A stretch of DNA of 64,000 nucleotides, from NCBI GenBank assembly GCA_021372515.1, contig JAJFUG010000045.1:1-64000 (forward strand), written 5' to 3'. Within the stretch, counting starts at the first letter, position 1. Every line of letters starts with the position of its first letter. The notes beneath the pieces were generated by a model. The model ran no database searches and had not been told where the DNA came from. It saw nothing but the letters and a program-made list of their open reading frames with translations. Below are positions 1 through 9,098 of this stretch, piece by piece. This DNA is from a bacterium. Lineage in GTDB: Bacteria; Gemmatimonadota; Glassbacteria; GWA2-58-10. The translations under genes were made by a program, and so were the position numbers.

Positions 1-489
1 GGGTCAAAGCCAAACCCCGTGCGGCTGACAGGCCGCCGGCTGTTGCCTTTGGGGGCCGCACCTGTCTGAGCCTCCCGCCAGGGTAGCGTTTAATTGAGCG
101 AGAAACGGCCGGGGCTGTAATTGCCGCACGGTTCGGCGGCGATTCGCGGCAGCGCCGCCGCTGCAACGCGGGAGCGGAATTAAGACTCCGTAAACACTTA
201 AGATTGACGCAGAGTCTCGGTTTGGACGAGTTTGCGGCCCCCGCTGGCTTTGCTGCTTTGACCGAAACCAAAGCAGAAATGAGACGGTCAGCTTCAAACT
301 GCAAGTTCCTAACCGGACATTGCTGATTCGGCGAAGAAGACAAAAGGTTTCCAAGCCTGTTACCATAGCTGAGACAATTAAACAGAAATCCAGGGCGCAG
401 GACAGTTCCATGCGCCGTATGGGCTGCGGCGCGCGGGAGCTGACCGCGCCGGGCCTCTCCCCTCCACCCTTTTCGACAGTCGGACAGAC
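1..489. other. gene-free stretch upstream of the ROK kinase gene
   Basis: No convincing coding frame was seen here; the open frames that cross it lie antisense to, or out of frame with, the kinase gene. Two structured spots are visible: a 7-bp stem GTGCGGC/GCCGCAC (19-25 with 55-61) enclosing a smaller GCGGC/GCCGC hairpin, and a perfect 8-bp stem CTGCTTTG/CAAAGCAG (253-260 with 269-276). Neither is followed by a T-run. No convincing sigma-70 promoter was picked out. The left end may belong to a neighbouring locus outside the window. Confidence 0.4.
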
Positions 490-1473
490 ATGGACACGCA
501 GACCTGCATTGCCGGCATCGATGTCGGCGGAACGACTATCACCAGCGGACTGATCAGTCCGCGGGGCGAGCTGCTCGATCATTTCACCCGTCCCACCGAG
601 AGCCAGCTCGGCCCGGACCGGGCGATGGAGAATATCCTGGCCTCGATCCGCGACATAATTGCCCGGGCCGGCAGCCGTCGCGTGCTGGGAATCGGACTGG
701 GCACTCCCGGAGCGATCGATGTCCAGCGCGGGCTGGTGATGTACTGCGCGCCCAATATCCCCAACTGGACCGGCCGCCAGATCAAGGAGCCGATCGAGAA
801 GACGTTCGGGCTGCCGACTTTCGTGGACAACGACGCCAAGTGCGCGGTGATGGGCGAGGCCACTTTCGGGGCCGGCGCCGGGCTGAGGCACGTGTTCGTG
901 GTCACCCTGGGCACTGGGATCGGCGGCGGCGTGGTGCTGAATAAGCGTATCCACCGTGGGGCCAATTACTGCGCCGGCGAGATCGGCCACGCCGTGGTGC
1001 AGATCGGCGGACGGCGCTGCCCCTGCGGCATCGAGGGCCACCTGGAGGCCTACCTTTCCTCCAAGGGCATCGTGGGCCAGGTGCGCGAGGCCGTGGCCAC
1101 CGGTCGCTCCACCCGGCTGACCGAGTCCGCGGGCCGCGACCTGGAGCGCCTGACCGCCAAGATGGTGCTGGATGCCTCCCGCGAGGGCGAGCCCCTGGCC
1201 CGCGAGGTGATCGACCTGTCCTGCCACTACATGGGCATGGCCCTGGCGCATTTCGCCATGGTGTTCGACCCCGAGACCATGGTCCTGAGCGGCGGGATCG
1301 CCCAGGCTTGGGATGTGATTTTCGAGCCCATCCAGAACGCCTACGAGCGCTACCTTTTCTACCGTCAGCTCCGCATGGCCCCCATCGTGCCCGCGCGACT
1401 GGGGTTCGAGGCCGGGATGGTGGGAGCGGCGGCGATGGCGCTGGTCGAGCTGGAGCTGGACAAACAGAGCTGA
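490..1473 (+). CDS. ROK-family sugar kinase (glucokinase-like)
   Basis: 327-residue ROK-family protein, probably an ATP-dependent cytoplasmic hexose kinase. The N-terminal phosphate-binding loop GIDVGGTT (about residues 10-17), the catalytic-aspartate region FVDNDAKCA (about 115-123) and a second glycine loop GTGIGGG (about 141) are in family order. The ROK zinc signature begins HAVVQIGG and continues CPCGIEGH, so the last Cys of the usual CxCGxxGC is replaced by His, which could still bind zinc. No long N-terminal winged helix is present, so it is an enzyme rather than a ROK repressor. The sugar specificity (glucose, N-acetylglucosamine, mannose or fructose) cannot be read from sequence. The ATG at 490 has only a weak ribosome-binding site. 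A HAD gene follows after 62 bp. Confidence 0.88.
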   Translation: MDTQTCIAGIDVGGTTITSGLISPRGELLDHFTRPTESQLGPDRAMENILASIRDIIARAGSRRVLGIGLGTPGAIDVQRGLVMYCAPNIPNWTGRQIKEPIEKTFGLPTFVDNDAKCAVMGEATFGAGAGLRHVFVVTLGTGIGGGVVLNKRIHRGANYCAGEIGHAVVQIGGRRCPCGIEGHLEAYLSSKGIVGQVREAVATGRSTRLTESAGRDLERLTAKMVLDASREGEPLAREVIDLSCHYMGMALAHFAMVFDPETMVLSGGIAQAWDVIFEPIQNAYERYLFYRQLRMAPIVPARLGFEAGMVGAAAMALVELELDKQS

Positions 1474-1479
1474 GAGCAC

Positions 1480-1499
1480 GCCCGGAATCAGTTCCGGGC
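1480..1499. other. perfect 8-bp hairpin between kinase and HAD genes
   Basis: GCCCGGAA, loop TCAG, TTCCGGGC: a perfect inverted repeat just after the kinase stop codon. There is no T-run, so it is more likely an RNA-stabilising or processing hairpin than an intrinsic terminator. Confidence 0.45.
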
Positions 1500-1535
1500 T
1501 TACGGGTGAACAGGACGGAGAACCGGACCGGAAGC

Positions 1536-2315
1536 ATGAAAAAAGTGTTTGCCTTCGATTTCGATGGAGTGCTGAGCGAAAGCCTTCTTGAAGCGTATCT
1601 CATCACCTGGCGCATCAGCGGCGCCGTACTGCCGGAGCTGGCCTCCTCCGAGCCCCGGCCCGACCTGGAGTCGATCCAAGTCTTCCGCGACAGCCACAAG
1701 GCGCACTGGGAGCATTTCTCGGCCCTGGTGCCGTTCGGCAACCGTTGCGAGGATTATCTGGTGATTCAGTCCGCGGTGCACGAGAACCGCCGCCTGGCGA
1801 CCCAGGCTGAGTTCGACGGCTACCGTCGACGGTTCGAGCCCTGGCTGGAGGCATTCCACGCCGAGTTCTACCGTGAACGCTACGCGCTGACCGCGGCCGA
1901 CCAGTCGCGCTGGCTGGCACTCAACGCGGCCTATCCCGGCATCCCGGAGGCCCTGGCCGCACTGAGCGGTCGTTTCGACCTGGCGATTGCCACGAGCAAG
2001 GACGGGCGCTCGGTGAACGCGCTTCTGGCCACCTACGGGGTGGAGCGCTTTTTCCGTCCGGGGTCGCTGGTGGACAAGAGCGCCGGCGAGTCCAAGCGCG
2101 CCCATCTGGCCGCCCTGCGCGGCATCTTCGGCGTGGAATATCACGACATTTTCTTCATCGACGACAAGGTCAGCCACCTGATCGACTGCGACGGCCTGGG
2201 GGTGCGCTGTTTCCTGGCCGGCTGGGGCTACAACGGCCTTGCCGAGCGCCGCGAGGCTGCCGCGCGGGGGTTCCAGGTGCTGGACGTGCCGGCCCTGGCC
2301 GCGATCGAGCCCTGA
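1536..2315 (+). CDS. HAD-superfamily hydrolase
   Basis: 259-residue haloacid-dehalogenase-fold protein, presumably a small-molecule phosphatase. Motif I is FDFDGVLSES at the N-terminus (nucleophile and acid/base Asp), motif II is IATSKDG (about 150), and motif IV is FFIDDKVSHL (about 209), so the catalytic set looks complete. A roughly 120-residue largely helical cap (type C1) lies between motifs I and II. The start at the ATG at 1536 puts motif I right at the N-terminus, as is normal; the frame stays open far upstream, but that part overlaps the kinase gene. The substrate is unknown. It may be co-transcribed with the kinase, and a terminator-like hairpin follows. Confidence 0.82.
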   Translation: MKKVFAFDFDGVLSESLLEAYLITWRISGAVLPELASSEPRPDLESIQVFRDSHKAHWEHFSALVPFGNRCEDYLVIQSAVHENRRLATQAEFDGYRRRFEPWLEAFHAEFYRERYALTAADQSRWLALNAAYPGIPEALAALSGRFDLAIATSKDGRSVNALLATYGVERFFRPGSLVDKSAGESKRAHLAALRGIFGVEYHDIFFIDDKVSHLIDCDGLGVRCFLAGWGYNGLAERREAAARGFQVLDVPALAAIEP

Positions 2316-2380
2316 CCGGCGCACCTGAATTCAGTGGTCACTCCATCCGTGTCCCCCAACCGATAGCTGTGCGAAAAATC

Positions 2381-2416
2381 GCCGGGACGGGTCATCAACC
2401 CGCCCCGGCTTTGTTT
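2381..2416 (+). terminator. rho-independent terminator after the HAD gene
   Basis: GCCGGGACGGGT pairs with ACCCGCCCCGGC (one A/C mismatch) around the loop CATCA and is followed by TTTGTTT. It sits 65 bp after the HAD stop codon and probably ends the kinase-HAD transcript. The stretch 2417-2586 holds nothing else I can name. Confidence 0.7.
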
Positions 2417-2586
2417 CGCCGGGCCTGCTCCCAGCGGACCGCGAGTGAGTCCTTCCGATAGAAGCGTCTTTCCGCAATAAAGCAGAACCAATCAGTCAAC
2501 ATTTCACTGAAACCCCACGCGGCCCTTTCCGTCCAATGGCTGCCACAATGGCATACCGCAAGGATGTGGATTTATTTCGAAAATAT

Positions 2587-2615
2587 TTGACAGAATAAAA
2601 AGCCCTATTTATATT
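2587..2615 (+). promoter_or_regulatory. sigma-70 promoter of the tetR-efflux operon
   Basis: The -35 TTGACA (2587-2592) is a perfect consensus; a 17-bp spacer leads to the -10 TATATT (2610-2615). It lies in an AT-rich pocket immediately upstream of tetR. Confidence 0.82.
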
Positions 2616-2631
2616 GTGACCCATCAGTCAC
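2616..2631. promoter_or_regulatory. probable TetR-family operator
   Basis: Inverted repeat GTGAC-CCATCA-GTCAC directly abuts the -10 box and covers the expected transcription start. Palindromic TGAC...GTCA sites of this size are typical TetR-family operators, so the adjacent regulator probably represses its own operon here. The assignment is inferred from position and symmetry. Confidence 0.6.
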
Positions 2632-2651
2632 TTTTCAGGAGGAAAACAAGC

Positions 2652-3326
2652 ATGCCAAGTGAGACTTTCGAGAAACTGGATTCAAAGAAGAAAGCCCGGA
2701 TACTTCAGAGCGCGCTGGATTGTTTCTCGCAGCACGGCTACACCAAGACCAGCATGGACATGATCGCGGAAAAGGCCGAAATCGCCAAAGGCGCGCTGTA
2801 CAGGTATTTTGAGGGCAAGAAGGACCTTTACCTCATGTTGGTGGACAACTTGGTCAACGAGATCGACCAGTACGTCCAGAAGTTCCTGGAGGAGCACCGC
2901 AACCACGATGCGTTCTCCACATTGCGTGACCACCTGGTCTCGATTTACACCCTGGAGGGACGCTTCGCCGTTCACAACAATGTCCTCTGCAACGTGCTCT
3001 ACCAGGAGCATCTGGACTTCAAGGGCGAGGTGCTGGCCAAGTTCGGACGGCTGAGCACCTACTACACGCGCCTGGTCCTTCAGCGCGGCATCGCCCGCGG
3101 CGAGATACGAGAGGACATCGACCTGGACGCTGCGGCGTTCATGATCGACAGCGTGATGGACCGTTTTCACGACGGGGTGCTGATGGAGTTCATGGACCAC
3201 GGCTTCGGCCTGTTCCGCCAGCCCCAGGAAATCATCAACCGCAAGGCCTCGCAGATGGTGAAAGCCTTCCGCCAGGCTTTCGGTAAACCGGAAGCCGCGG
3301 TAAGCAGCGTACACAACGTAGCCTGA
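2652..3326 (+). CDS. TetR/AcrR-family transcriptional regulator
   Basis: 224 residues. The N-terminal helix-turn-helix is clear: KKKARILQSALDCFSQHGY, then TSMDMIAEKAEIAKGALYRYF (about residues 33-53). The C-terminal ligand/dimerisation domain is divergent, as is usual in the family. The ATG at 2652 is preceded by a perfect AGGAGG (2637-2642). Its stop codon overlaps the first possible start of the TolC-like gene (TGATG at 3324-3328). The gene leads a tripartite efflux operon and sits behind an operator-like palindrome, so it is most simply a local, substrate-relieved repressor. The inducer is unknown. Confidence 0.92.
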   Translation: MPSETFEKLDSKKKARILQSALDCFSQHGYTKTSMDMIAEKAEIAKGALYRYFEGKKDLYLMLVDNLVNEIDQYVQKFLEEHRNHDAFSTLRDHLVSIYTLEGRFAVHNNVLCNVLYQEHLDFKGEVLAKFGRLSTYYTRLVLQRGIARGEIREDIDLDAAAFMIDSVMDRFHDGVLMEFMDHGFGLFRQPQEIINRKASQMVKAFRQAFGKPEAAVSSVHNVA

Positions 3327-3388
3327 TGAAACAAGTAGATTCAAGCCTCGAAAAGAATCGAACCGGAAGAAGGAGAATGACAGTATCC

Positions 3389-4780
3389 ATGAAAATCGTA
3401 CCGGCAGGAGCATACAGGCGTTTCGCCGCGATGACGGCCGCCACGGCCCTGCTCGCCGCGGGCGGGCTATCCGCCATGAGCCTGGGCGAGGCGGTCGGTT
3501 ACGCCCTGGAACACAACCGCGATATCCAGACCGTCAGGGAAAAAATCAACGAGCGCTACGGGCAGGTGCTGGAGGCCCGGGCGGACGCGCTGCCGCAACT
3601 GGACCTCAGCGCCGACGGCTACCGGGTGCGCGACCCGGGGTTCCTCAACAGCACATTCGGCCAGGAGCTGCTCAAGGGCGGCGGCGGCGATATGGGGGGC
3701 ATGGATTTCCCGATCGACGCGATCATGCCCAAGCCGCAGACATTCTATGGCCTCAGCCTGACTTTCTCGCAGCCCATATTCACCTGGGGCAAAGTCAGCA
3801 ATGCGGTGAAAATAGCCAAGATGGGCATCCAGGATGTCAACCTGGAGCTGGAGACCAAGCGCCAGGACGTGGCCCTGCAGGTTACGGAGGCCTACTACAA
3901 CGCGCTCCTGGCCGAGGAAACGATCACCATGTACGAAAAGTCCCTCGAGGTGCAGAAGCGCTACCTCAAACAGACCACGGACTATTTCGACCTGGGGGAT
4001 GCCACCCGGCTGGATGTCCTGCGGGCTGAGGCGGCCCTGGCCGCCACCCGTCCCGACCTGCTCCAGGCCCGTCACGACCTGGCCCAGGCCAAGAAAAACT
4101 TGAACTACCGGCTCGGCCGCGGCCTGGATGAGACTGTGGACACCGTGCCGGTGGATTTCGACGGCTCGTTCGAGGTGCCGCCCCTGGACAGCGTGGTGAC
4201 TGTATCGCTGAACCAGCGAACCGACCTGCACCAGCTCAACGTCCAGGTGGACATGCTCAGCCGCACGGTCAACGTGTTCAAGGCCGACATGCGGCCGCGG
4301 GTGGACCTGGACGGCAATTTCGGCTATTCGACCATCCGGCGGCAGGACCTTCTGGACCGCAACTTCGAGGCCTGGCGAGTGGCCCTGACCGTAAAGGTGC
4401 CGGTGTTCGACGGCCTGCGCAACCGCGGCCAGGTGAACCAGTACCGCTCCCAGAAGAGCCAGCGCGAGATTCAGAGCCACGACCTGAGCGAGCGTATCCG
4501 CCTGGACGCCCTTCAGGCCACGGATGCCTGCGGCGCCGCACTGGAGGTCTACCAGTCGCGCCAGGTGTCGCTTCAGAGCGCCGAGGAGGAGGAACGGGTC
4601 ACGGCGGACAATTTCGAGCAGGGACTGGCCACTGTCTACGAGCTGCTCGACTCAAACCGCCGGGTGATCGAGGCGCGCAAGAATTACATCCAGGCGCGCT
4701 ACACCCTGCTCCAGGAAATCGCCTCCCTCAAGCGGGTGATGGGAGTACCGGCGGATCACTTGTTCGAGATCAAGGGTTGA
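3389..4780 (+). CDS. TolC-like outer-membrane efflux protein
   Basis: About 463 residues from the chosen start. It has a hydrophobic signal peptide (FAAMTAATALLAAGG) and then the outer-membrane-efflux fold with two long helical repeats: one opens at MSLGEAVGYALEHNRDI, and the other spans YRSQKSQREIQSHDLSERIR to the C-terminus. It should form the trimeric outer-membrane/periplasmic exit duct for the pump encoded downstream. Starts at 3326 and 3377 are also in frame. I prefer the ATG at 3389 because it gives a normal short basic n-region before the hydrophobic segment and has an AGGAGA upstream; the 3326 start would add a hydrophilic tail but is translationally coupled to tetR. Confidence 0.88.
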   Translation: MKIVPAGAYRRFAAMTAATALLAAGGLSAMSLGEAVGYALEHNRDIQTVREKINERYGQVLEARADALPQLDLSADGYRVRDPGFLNSTFGQELLKGGGGDMGGMDFPIDAIMPKPQTFYGLSLTFSQPIFTWGKVSNAVKIAKMGIQDVNLELETKRQDVALQVTEAYYNALLAEETITMYEKSLEVQKRYLKQTTDYFDLGDATRLDVLRAEAALAATRPDLLQARHDLAQAKKNLNYRLGRGLDETVDTVPVDFDGSFEVPPLDSVVTVSLNQRTDLHQLNVQVDMLSRTVNVFKADMRPRVDLDGNFGYSTIRRQDLLDRNFEAWRVALTVKVPVFDGLRNRGQVNQYRSQKSQREIQSHDLSERIRLDALQATDACGAALEVYQSRQVSLQSAEEEERVTADNFEQGLATVYELLDSNRRVIEARKNYIQARYTLLQEIASLKRVMGVPADHLFEIKG

Positions 4781-4844
4781 AACCATGAACAGAGAATACA
4801 GAAACAAACCGCACCACATTCCTGAAAGAAACGGGGTTGGAACG

Positions 4845-5909
4845 ATGAGACGTACGATTCTTGCCGGCGCCCTGGCCGCTCTGGCGGTCCTGGCGCTGCT
4901 ATGCGGCTGCTCCAAGGGCCAGGCCGAAAACGACCAATCCAAGGCCCCGCTGGAGCAGGTCCGCCTGACCAACGTGGAGGTCGAGGTCCTGCATCCCACC
5001 GACCTGCCGGAGTACCTGGAGCTGAGCGGGGCCACCGAGGCCCGCCACGACATCGTGATCTCCAGCGAGCAGGGCGGCACTGTGCAGCAGCTCCTGGTGG
5101 ACCGGGGCGACCGGGTGAGCCAGGGCCAGGTGCTGGCGCGGGTCAACGCCGACATCTACGAGGCCAGGCTCGCCGAGGCCCAGGCCAACCTGAGGCTCAA
5201 GGACGCCGCGCTGAAAAAGGCCCTGGCCCTGTTCGAGCGCAGCAGCATCACCTCGATGCAGAAGCTTCAGGCCCAGGTGGAATACGATGTGGCCGCTGCC
5301 GGAGTCAAGACCGCCGAGAGCTACCTGGACCGCGCCGTTGTGCGTGCTCCGTTCAGCGGGCTGATCGACGACCGCTTCGTGGACCCGGGCGAGATGGTCG
5401 CCCCGGGCGGCCAGCTTTTCCACTTGGTGGACTGTTCCAGCCTGAAAATAAAGAGCGAGTTCGCCGAGAAGGACGTGGTCACGTTCAAGCCCGGAATAAC
5501 CGCGGAGGTGGTTTTCGACGCGTTCCCGGACTCGATGTTCCACGCCCAGCTTTCCTATGTAGCCGCCAGCGCGCAGAGCGCCAGCCGGACATTCCCCTGC
5601 GAGTTTATCCTGAGTAACCCCTCGGGTCAGGTGCGCGGTGGGATGTACGCCCGGGTGCGGGTGCTCAAGATCGTGCACCGCGGCGTGCTCGTGTTGCCGC
5701 AGAGCGCCCTGGTGGAAACCGAGGACGGCCGCAGTGTGTTCGTGATGGAGGGCGACGCCGCCCGCCGTCAGCCGGTCAGGCCGGGCGCCTCGAACAGCGG
5801 CCTGGTGGTTATAGACGAGGGTCTCAAATCCGAGGAGGCGGTGGTTGTCACCGGCAACCGCGAGCTGGTGGACGGACAGAAAGTGAAAGTGACCGGGAGA
5901 AAGGACTGA
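4845..5909 (+). CDS. RND efflux membrane-fusion (adaptor) lipoprotein
   Basis: 354 residues. It begins with a lipoprotein signal (MRRTILAGALAALAVLALLCGC, lipobox at the final LCGC), so it is probably anchored by a lipidated Cys. HlyD/AcrA-type domains follow: the split biotinyl-lipoyl barrel (ISSEQGGTVQQLLVDRGDRVSQGQVLARV), an alpha-helical hairpin (AEAQANLRLKDAALKKALALFE), the second lipoyl half (AVVRAPFSGLIDDRFVDPGEMV) and the beta-barrel/membrane-proximal domain. It should bridge the RND pump and the TolC-like duct. An in-frame ATG at 4785 exists, but it would place about 20 hydrophilic residues ahead of the signal peptide. It lies 7 bp from the pump gene, which supports one operon. Confidence 0.9.
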   Translation: MRRTILAGALAALAVLALLCGCSKGQAENDQSKAPLEQVRLTNVEVEVLHPTDLPEYLELSGATEARHDIVISSEQGGTVQQLLVDRGDRVSQGQVLARVNADIYEARLAEAQANLRLKDAALKKALALFERSSITSMQKLQAQVEYDVAAAGVKTAESYLDRAVVRAPFSGLIDDRFVDPGEMVAPGGQLFHLVDCSSLKIKSEFAEKDVVTFKPGITAEVVFDAFPDSMFHAQLSYVAASAQSASRTFPCEFILSNPSGQVRGGMYARVRVLKIVHRGVLVLPQSALVETEDGRSVFVMEGDAARRQPVRPGASNSGLVVIDEGLKSEEAVVVTGNRELVDGQKVKVTGRKD

Positions 5910-5916
5910 GCCCAAG

Positions 5917-8900
5917 ATGAATATTACGGAAATAGCTCTGAAAAACCGTCTGAGCACCTTCGTGCTGATGTTCATCATCATCGTGCTCGGGTTCCAGAGC
6001 TATATCAAACTGCCCAAGGAATCCTCGCCGGACATCAAGATTCCTTATATCATCGTCTCCACGCCCTATTTCGGCGTCTCGCCCGAGGACATGGAGAACC
6101 TGGTCACCCGGCCTATCGAGCGCAAGCTCAAGGGCCTGGCGGATGTGAAAGAGATCCGCTCCACCAGCCAGGAAAGCTTCTCGACCGTGATCATCGAGTT
6201 CGTGGCCGGCACGGATGTGGACGCGGCTCTGCAGAAGGTGCGCGAGAAAGTCGACCTGGCCAAGCCCGACCTGCCCAAGGACGCCGAGGACCCGGTGCTG
6301 TCCGAGATCAATTTCTCCGACCTGCCGATCATGATCCTCAACATCTCGGGCAAGATGGGGCTGGTGGGGCTCAAGCAGATCGCCGAGGACCTGAAGGACG
6401 AGATCGAGACTATCCCCGGCGTGCTGAACGTGAACATCACCGGCGGCCTGACCCGCGAGGTGCAGGTCAACGTGGACCCGCAGCGCCTGCGCTACTACAA
6501 CCTCGGGGTGCAGGACGTGATCGACGCCGTGCAGAACGAGCACCTGAACACCCCCGGCGGCTCGATCGACCTGGGGACCACCAAGTACCTGGTGCGCGTG
6601 CCGGGCGAGTTCGTCGTGCCCGAGAACATGAAGAACATCGTGGTCAAGGTCGAGGGCGGACGGCCCATTTTCATGCGCGACCTGGCCCAGGTGGTCTACT
6701 CGTTCAAGGAGCGTGACTCGATCAGCCGTCTGAACGGGGAGGAAACCGTCTCGCTGGCCATCACCAAGCGCTCCGGCTCCAACCTGATCGAGATCGCCGA
6801 CCGGGTCAAGGGCCAGATCGATACAATGAAGAAAAAGCTGCCCGTCGGCGTGGAGATGAGCGTCACCGGCGATCAGTCCACCGATATCCGCAAGATGGTC
6901 AAGGAACTGGAGAACAACATCATCAGCGGCCTGGTGCTGGTCGTGCTGGTGCTGCTGGTGGTGATGGGCACGCGCAACGCGTTCCTGGTGGGCACGGCCA
7001 TTCCGCTGTCGATGCTGCTGACTTTCCTGGTGCTCAGGATAATGGGCGAAACCATGAACATGGTGGTGCTGTTCTCGCTCATCCTGGCGGTGGGCATGCT
7101 GGTGGACAACGCCATCGTGATCGTGGAAAACATCTACCGTCACCACCAGGAAGGCAAGACAATACCCCAGGCCTCCCTGGCGGCGACCAACGAAGTGGCC
7201 ATCCCGGTGGCCACCAGCACCCTGACCACGGTGGTGGCGTTCGCGCCGCTGCTGTTCTGGCCTGGGATCGTGGGTGAGTTCATGTACTACCTGCCGCTCA
7301 CGGTAATCATCTCGCTCACGGCCAGCTTGTTCGTGGCCCTGGTGTTCAACCCGGCGATCTGCTCGCGGTTCATGAAACCCAGCCAGGAGCACCGGGTGAT
7401 CGAGGCCAGCGAACAGAACCTGGGATTGGTGTTGCGCTCGTACCTGCGTTTCCTGCGCGCGGCGATGAAACGGCCTCTGCTCACGTTCTCCGCCTCGCTG
7501 GGGCTGCTGATCGCGGTGGCGATGCTCTACGGAGTGTTCGGCCACGGGGTGGAGTTCTTCCCGGACACGGACCCGAACAAGGTCTACGTGGATGTGAACG
7601 CCCCCAGCGGGACGAACCTCGAAACCAGCGACAAGATGGTGCGCCAGGTGGAGCAGGTGGTGAAAGTCCTGCCCGACATCAAAAACTGTGTTGCCAACGT
7701 GGGCAGCCAGGGCTCGGACATCAATTTCTCGTTCGGCGGCGGTACACCCAACAAGAGCCGCGTGATGGTGGACATGCAGGATTTCGATGACCGCACCCAG
7801 AACAGCCGCCTGACCCGCGATCAGTTGCGGGAGAAACTGACCGGCATCACCGGCGCGGACATTGAGGTGAATCAGGAGGAGAACGGCCCGCCGACCGGCG
7901 ACCCGATCAACATCGAGATTTCGGGTGAGGATTACGAGGTCCTGGGACGGCAGGCCAAGGCAATCCGCGAGCAGATACGCGACGTGGCGGGCGTGGTGGA
8001 CATCAAGGACGATTACGACGCTGCGCTGCCCGAGATACGGGTGACCGTGGACCGCGAGAAAGCCGCCCTGCTCGGCCTGACCACCAAGGACGTGGCCGAG
8101 ACGGTCCGCACGGCGATCAACGGGACCGAGGCCAGCAAGTACCGCATCGGTGAGGATGAGTACGACATCACCGTGCGCTACGCCAAGGAATCCCGCTCCA
8201 GCGTGGAGGACCTCCAGCGGGTCAACGTTTTCTACGAGGGCGAGCAGATACCGCTGCCCAACATCGCCCGGATCGAAAGCTCCTCCGGCGTGGGCACGAT
8301 CCAGCACAAGGACCTCAAGCGCGTGGTGACTGTCAGCGCCAAGGTGGACGGCCGCAACGAGAACGCCGCCCTGCACGAGTGCATGGACAAGCTGGCCAAG
8401 TACAATCTGCCGACCGGCTACTTCATCGAGTTCACCGGCCAGAACGAGGAACAGAACGAGAGCCAGGAATTCCTGACCCAGACTTTCTTCGTGGCCCTGT
8501 TCCTGATCGCCCTGGTGCTGATCAGCCAGTTCAACTCGCTGGTGCTGCCGCTGATCATCATGTTCTCGGTCATCCTGTCGCTGATCGGAGTGCTGATCGG
8601 GCTGATGGTGACCGGGACCTCGTTCGGCATCATCATGACCGGCCTGGGGGTGATCTCGCTGGCCGGGGTGGTGGTGAACAACGCCATCGTGCTGATCGAC
8701 TACGTCCAGCAGCTTCGCCACCGCGGCATGGATAAGGTTGAGGCCGTGATCACCGCGGGTCTGGTGCGTTTCCGGCCGGTCATGCTGACCGCGATAACCA
8801 CCGTGCTGGGACTGGTGCCCCTGGCCACCGGAATCGGGTTCAATTTCATCGATTTCAAGTGGGAGATCGGCGGCGAGAGCAGCCAGTGGTGGGGCCCGAT

Positions 8901-9069
8901 GGCCATTGCCGTGATCTTCGGCCTGACTTTCGCCACGTTGCTCACCCTGGTCTACGTGCCGGTGATGTACAAGCTCCTGACCGATTTCACCGACCGCCTG
9001 GGCTTCAAGCCGGCCTACCTGCGTAAATTCGAGTACGATCTGGACCCGAAGACGGAAAGCGGGAATTGA
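5917..9069 (+). CDS. RND-family efflux pump (AcrB/MexB-like permease)
   Basis: 1050 residues, the normal length. It shows the family's duplicated plan: TM1 (FVLMFIIIVLGF), porter loop, six-TM block, second TM/porter half (FSASLGLLIAVAMLYG) and a final TM bundle ending ATLLTLVYVPVMYKLL. The GMLVDNAIVIVENIYRHHQEG motif of TM4 is present (Asp about residue 398), with Asn where E. coli AcrB has the second Asp. The equivalent second-half motif VVVNNAIVLIDYV is intact. It is a proton-driven inner-membrane pump, and the tetR context suggests export of toxic small molecules. There is no metal-binding signature that would make it a clear heavy-metal (CzcA) type. Substrates cannot be predicted. Confidence 0.93.
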   Translation: MNITEIALKNRLSTFVLMFIIIVLGFQSYIKLPKESSPDIKIPYIIVSTPYFGVSPEDMENLVTRPIERKLKGLADVKEIRSTSQESFSTVIIEFVAGTDVDAALQKVREKVDLAKPDLPKDAEDPVLSEINFSDLPIMILNISGKMGLVGLKQIAEDLKDEIETIPGVLNVNITGGLTREVQVNVDPQRLRYYNLGVQDVIDAVQNEHLNTPGGSIDLGTTKYLVRVPGEFVVPENMKNIVVKVEGGRPIFMRDLAQVVYSFKERDSISRLNGEETVSLAITKRSGSNLIEIADRVKGQIDTMKKKLPVGVEMSVTGDQSTDIRKMVKELENNIISGLVLVVLVLLVVMGTRNAFLVGTAIPLSMLLTFLVLRIMGETMNMVVLFSLILAVGMLVDNAIVIVENIYRHHQEGKTIPQASLAATNEVAIPVATSTLTTVVAFAPLLFWPGIVGEFMYYLPLTVIISLTASLFVALVFNPAICSRFMKPSQEHRVIEASEQNLGLVLRSYLRFLRAAMKRPLLTFSASLGLLIAVAMLYGVFGHGVEFFPDTDPNKVYVDVNAPSGTNLETSDKMVRQVEQVVKVLPDIKNCVANVGSQGSDINFSFGGGTPNKSRVMVDMQDFDDRTQNSRLTRDQLREKLTGITGADIEVNQEENGPPTGDPINIEISGEDYEVLGRQAKAIREQIRDVAGVVDIKDDYDAALPEIRVTVDREKAALLGLTTKDVAETVRTAINGTEASKYRIGEDEYDITVRYAKESRSSVEDLQRVNVFYEGEQIPLPNIARIESSSGVGTIQHKDLKRVVTVSAKVDGRNENAALHECMDKLAKYNLPTGYFIEFTGQNEEQNESQEFLTQTFFVALFLIALVLISQFNSLVLPLIIMFSVILSLIGVLIGLMVTGTSFGIIMTGLGVISLAGVVVNNAIVLIDYVQQLRHRGMDKVEAVITAGLVRFRPVMLTAITTVLGLVPLATGIGFNFIDFKWEIGGESSQWWGPMAIAVIFGLTFATLLTLVYVPVMYKLLTDFTDRLGFKPAYLRKFEYDLDPKTESGN

Positions 9070-9098
9070 CCGCACAGCCTGTCGACGAGTGGAGATAA

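Noticed and set aside
1-61. Possible partial c-di-GMP (GEMM) or cobalamin riboswitch at the left edge
   Set aside because: Only short matches to the motif (GTCAAAGCC and a GCCGGCTGTTGCC-like stretch) are visible. The order of elements is not right, the sequence is cut by the window edge and no gene lies within 400 bp downstream.
4-1479. 491-codon antisense frame opposite the ROK kinase
   Set aside because: No conserved domain, biased composition, and complete overlap with a clear kinase gene.
5848-9075. A 1075-codon open frame antisense to the RND pump
   Set aside because: In GC-rich coding DNA the antisense frame often stays open by chance. The translation is His/Gln/Asp/Leu-rich with no domain, while the opposite strand encodes a full RND pump.
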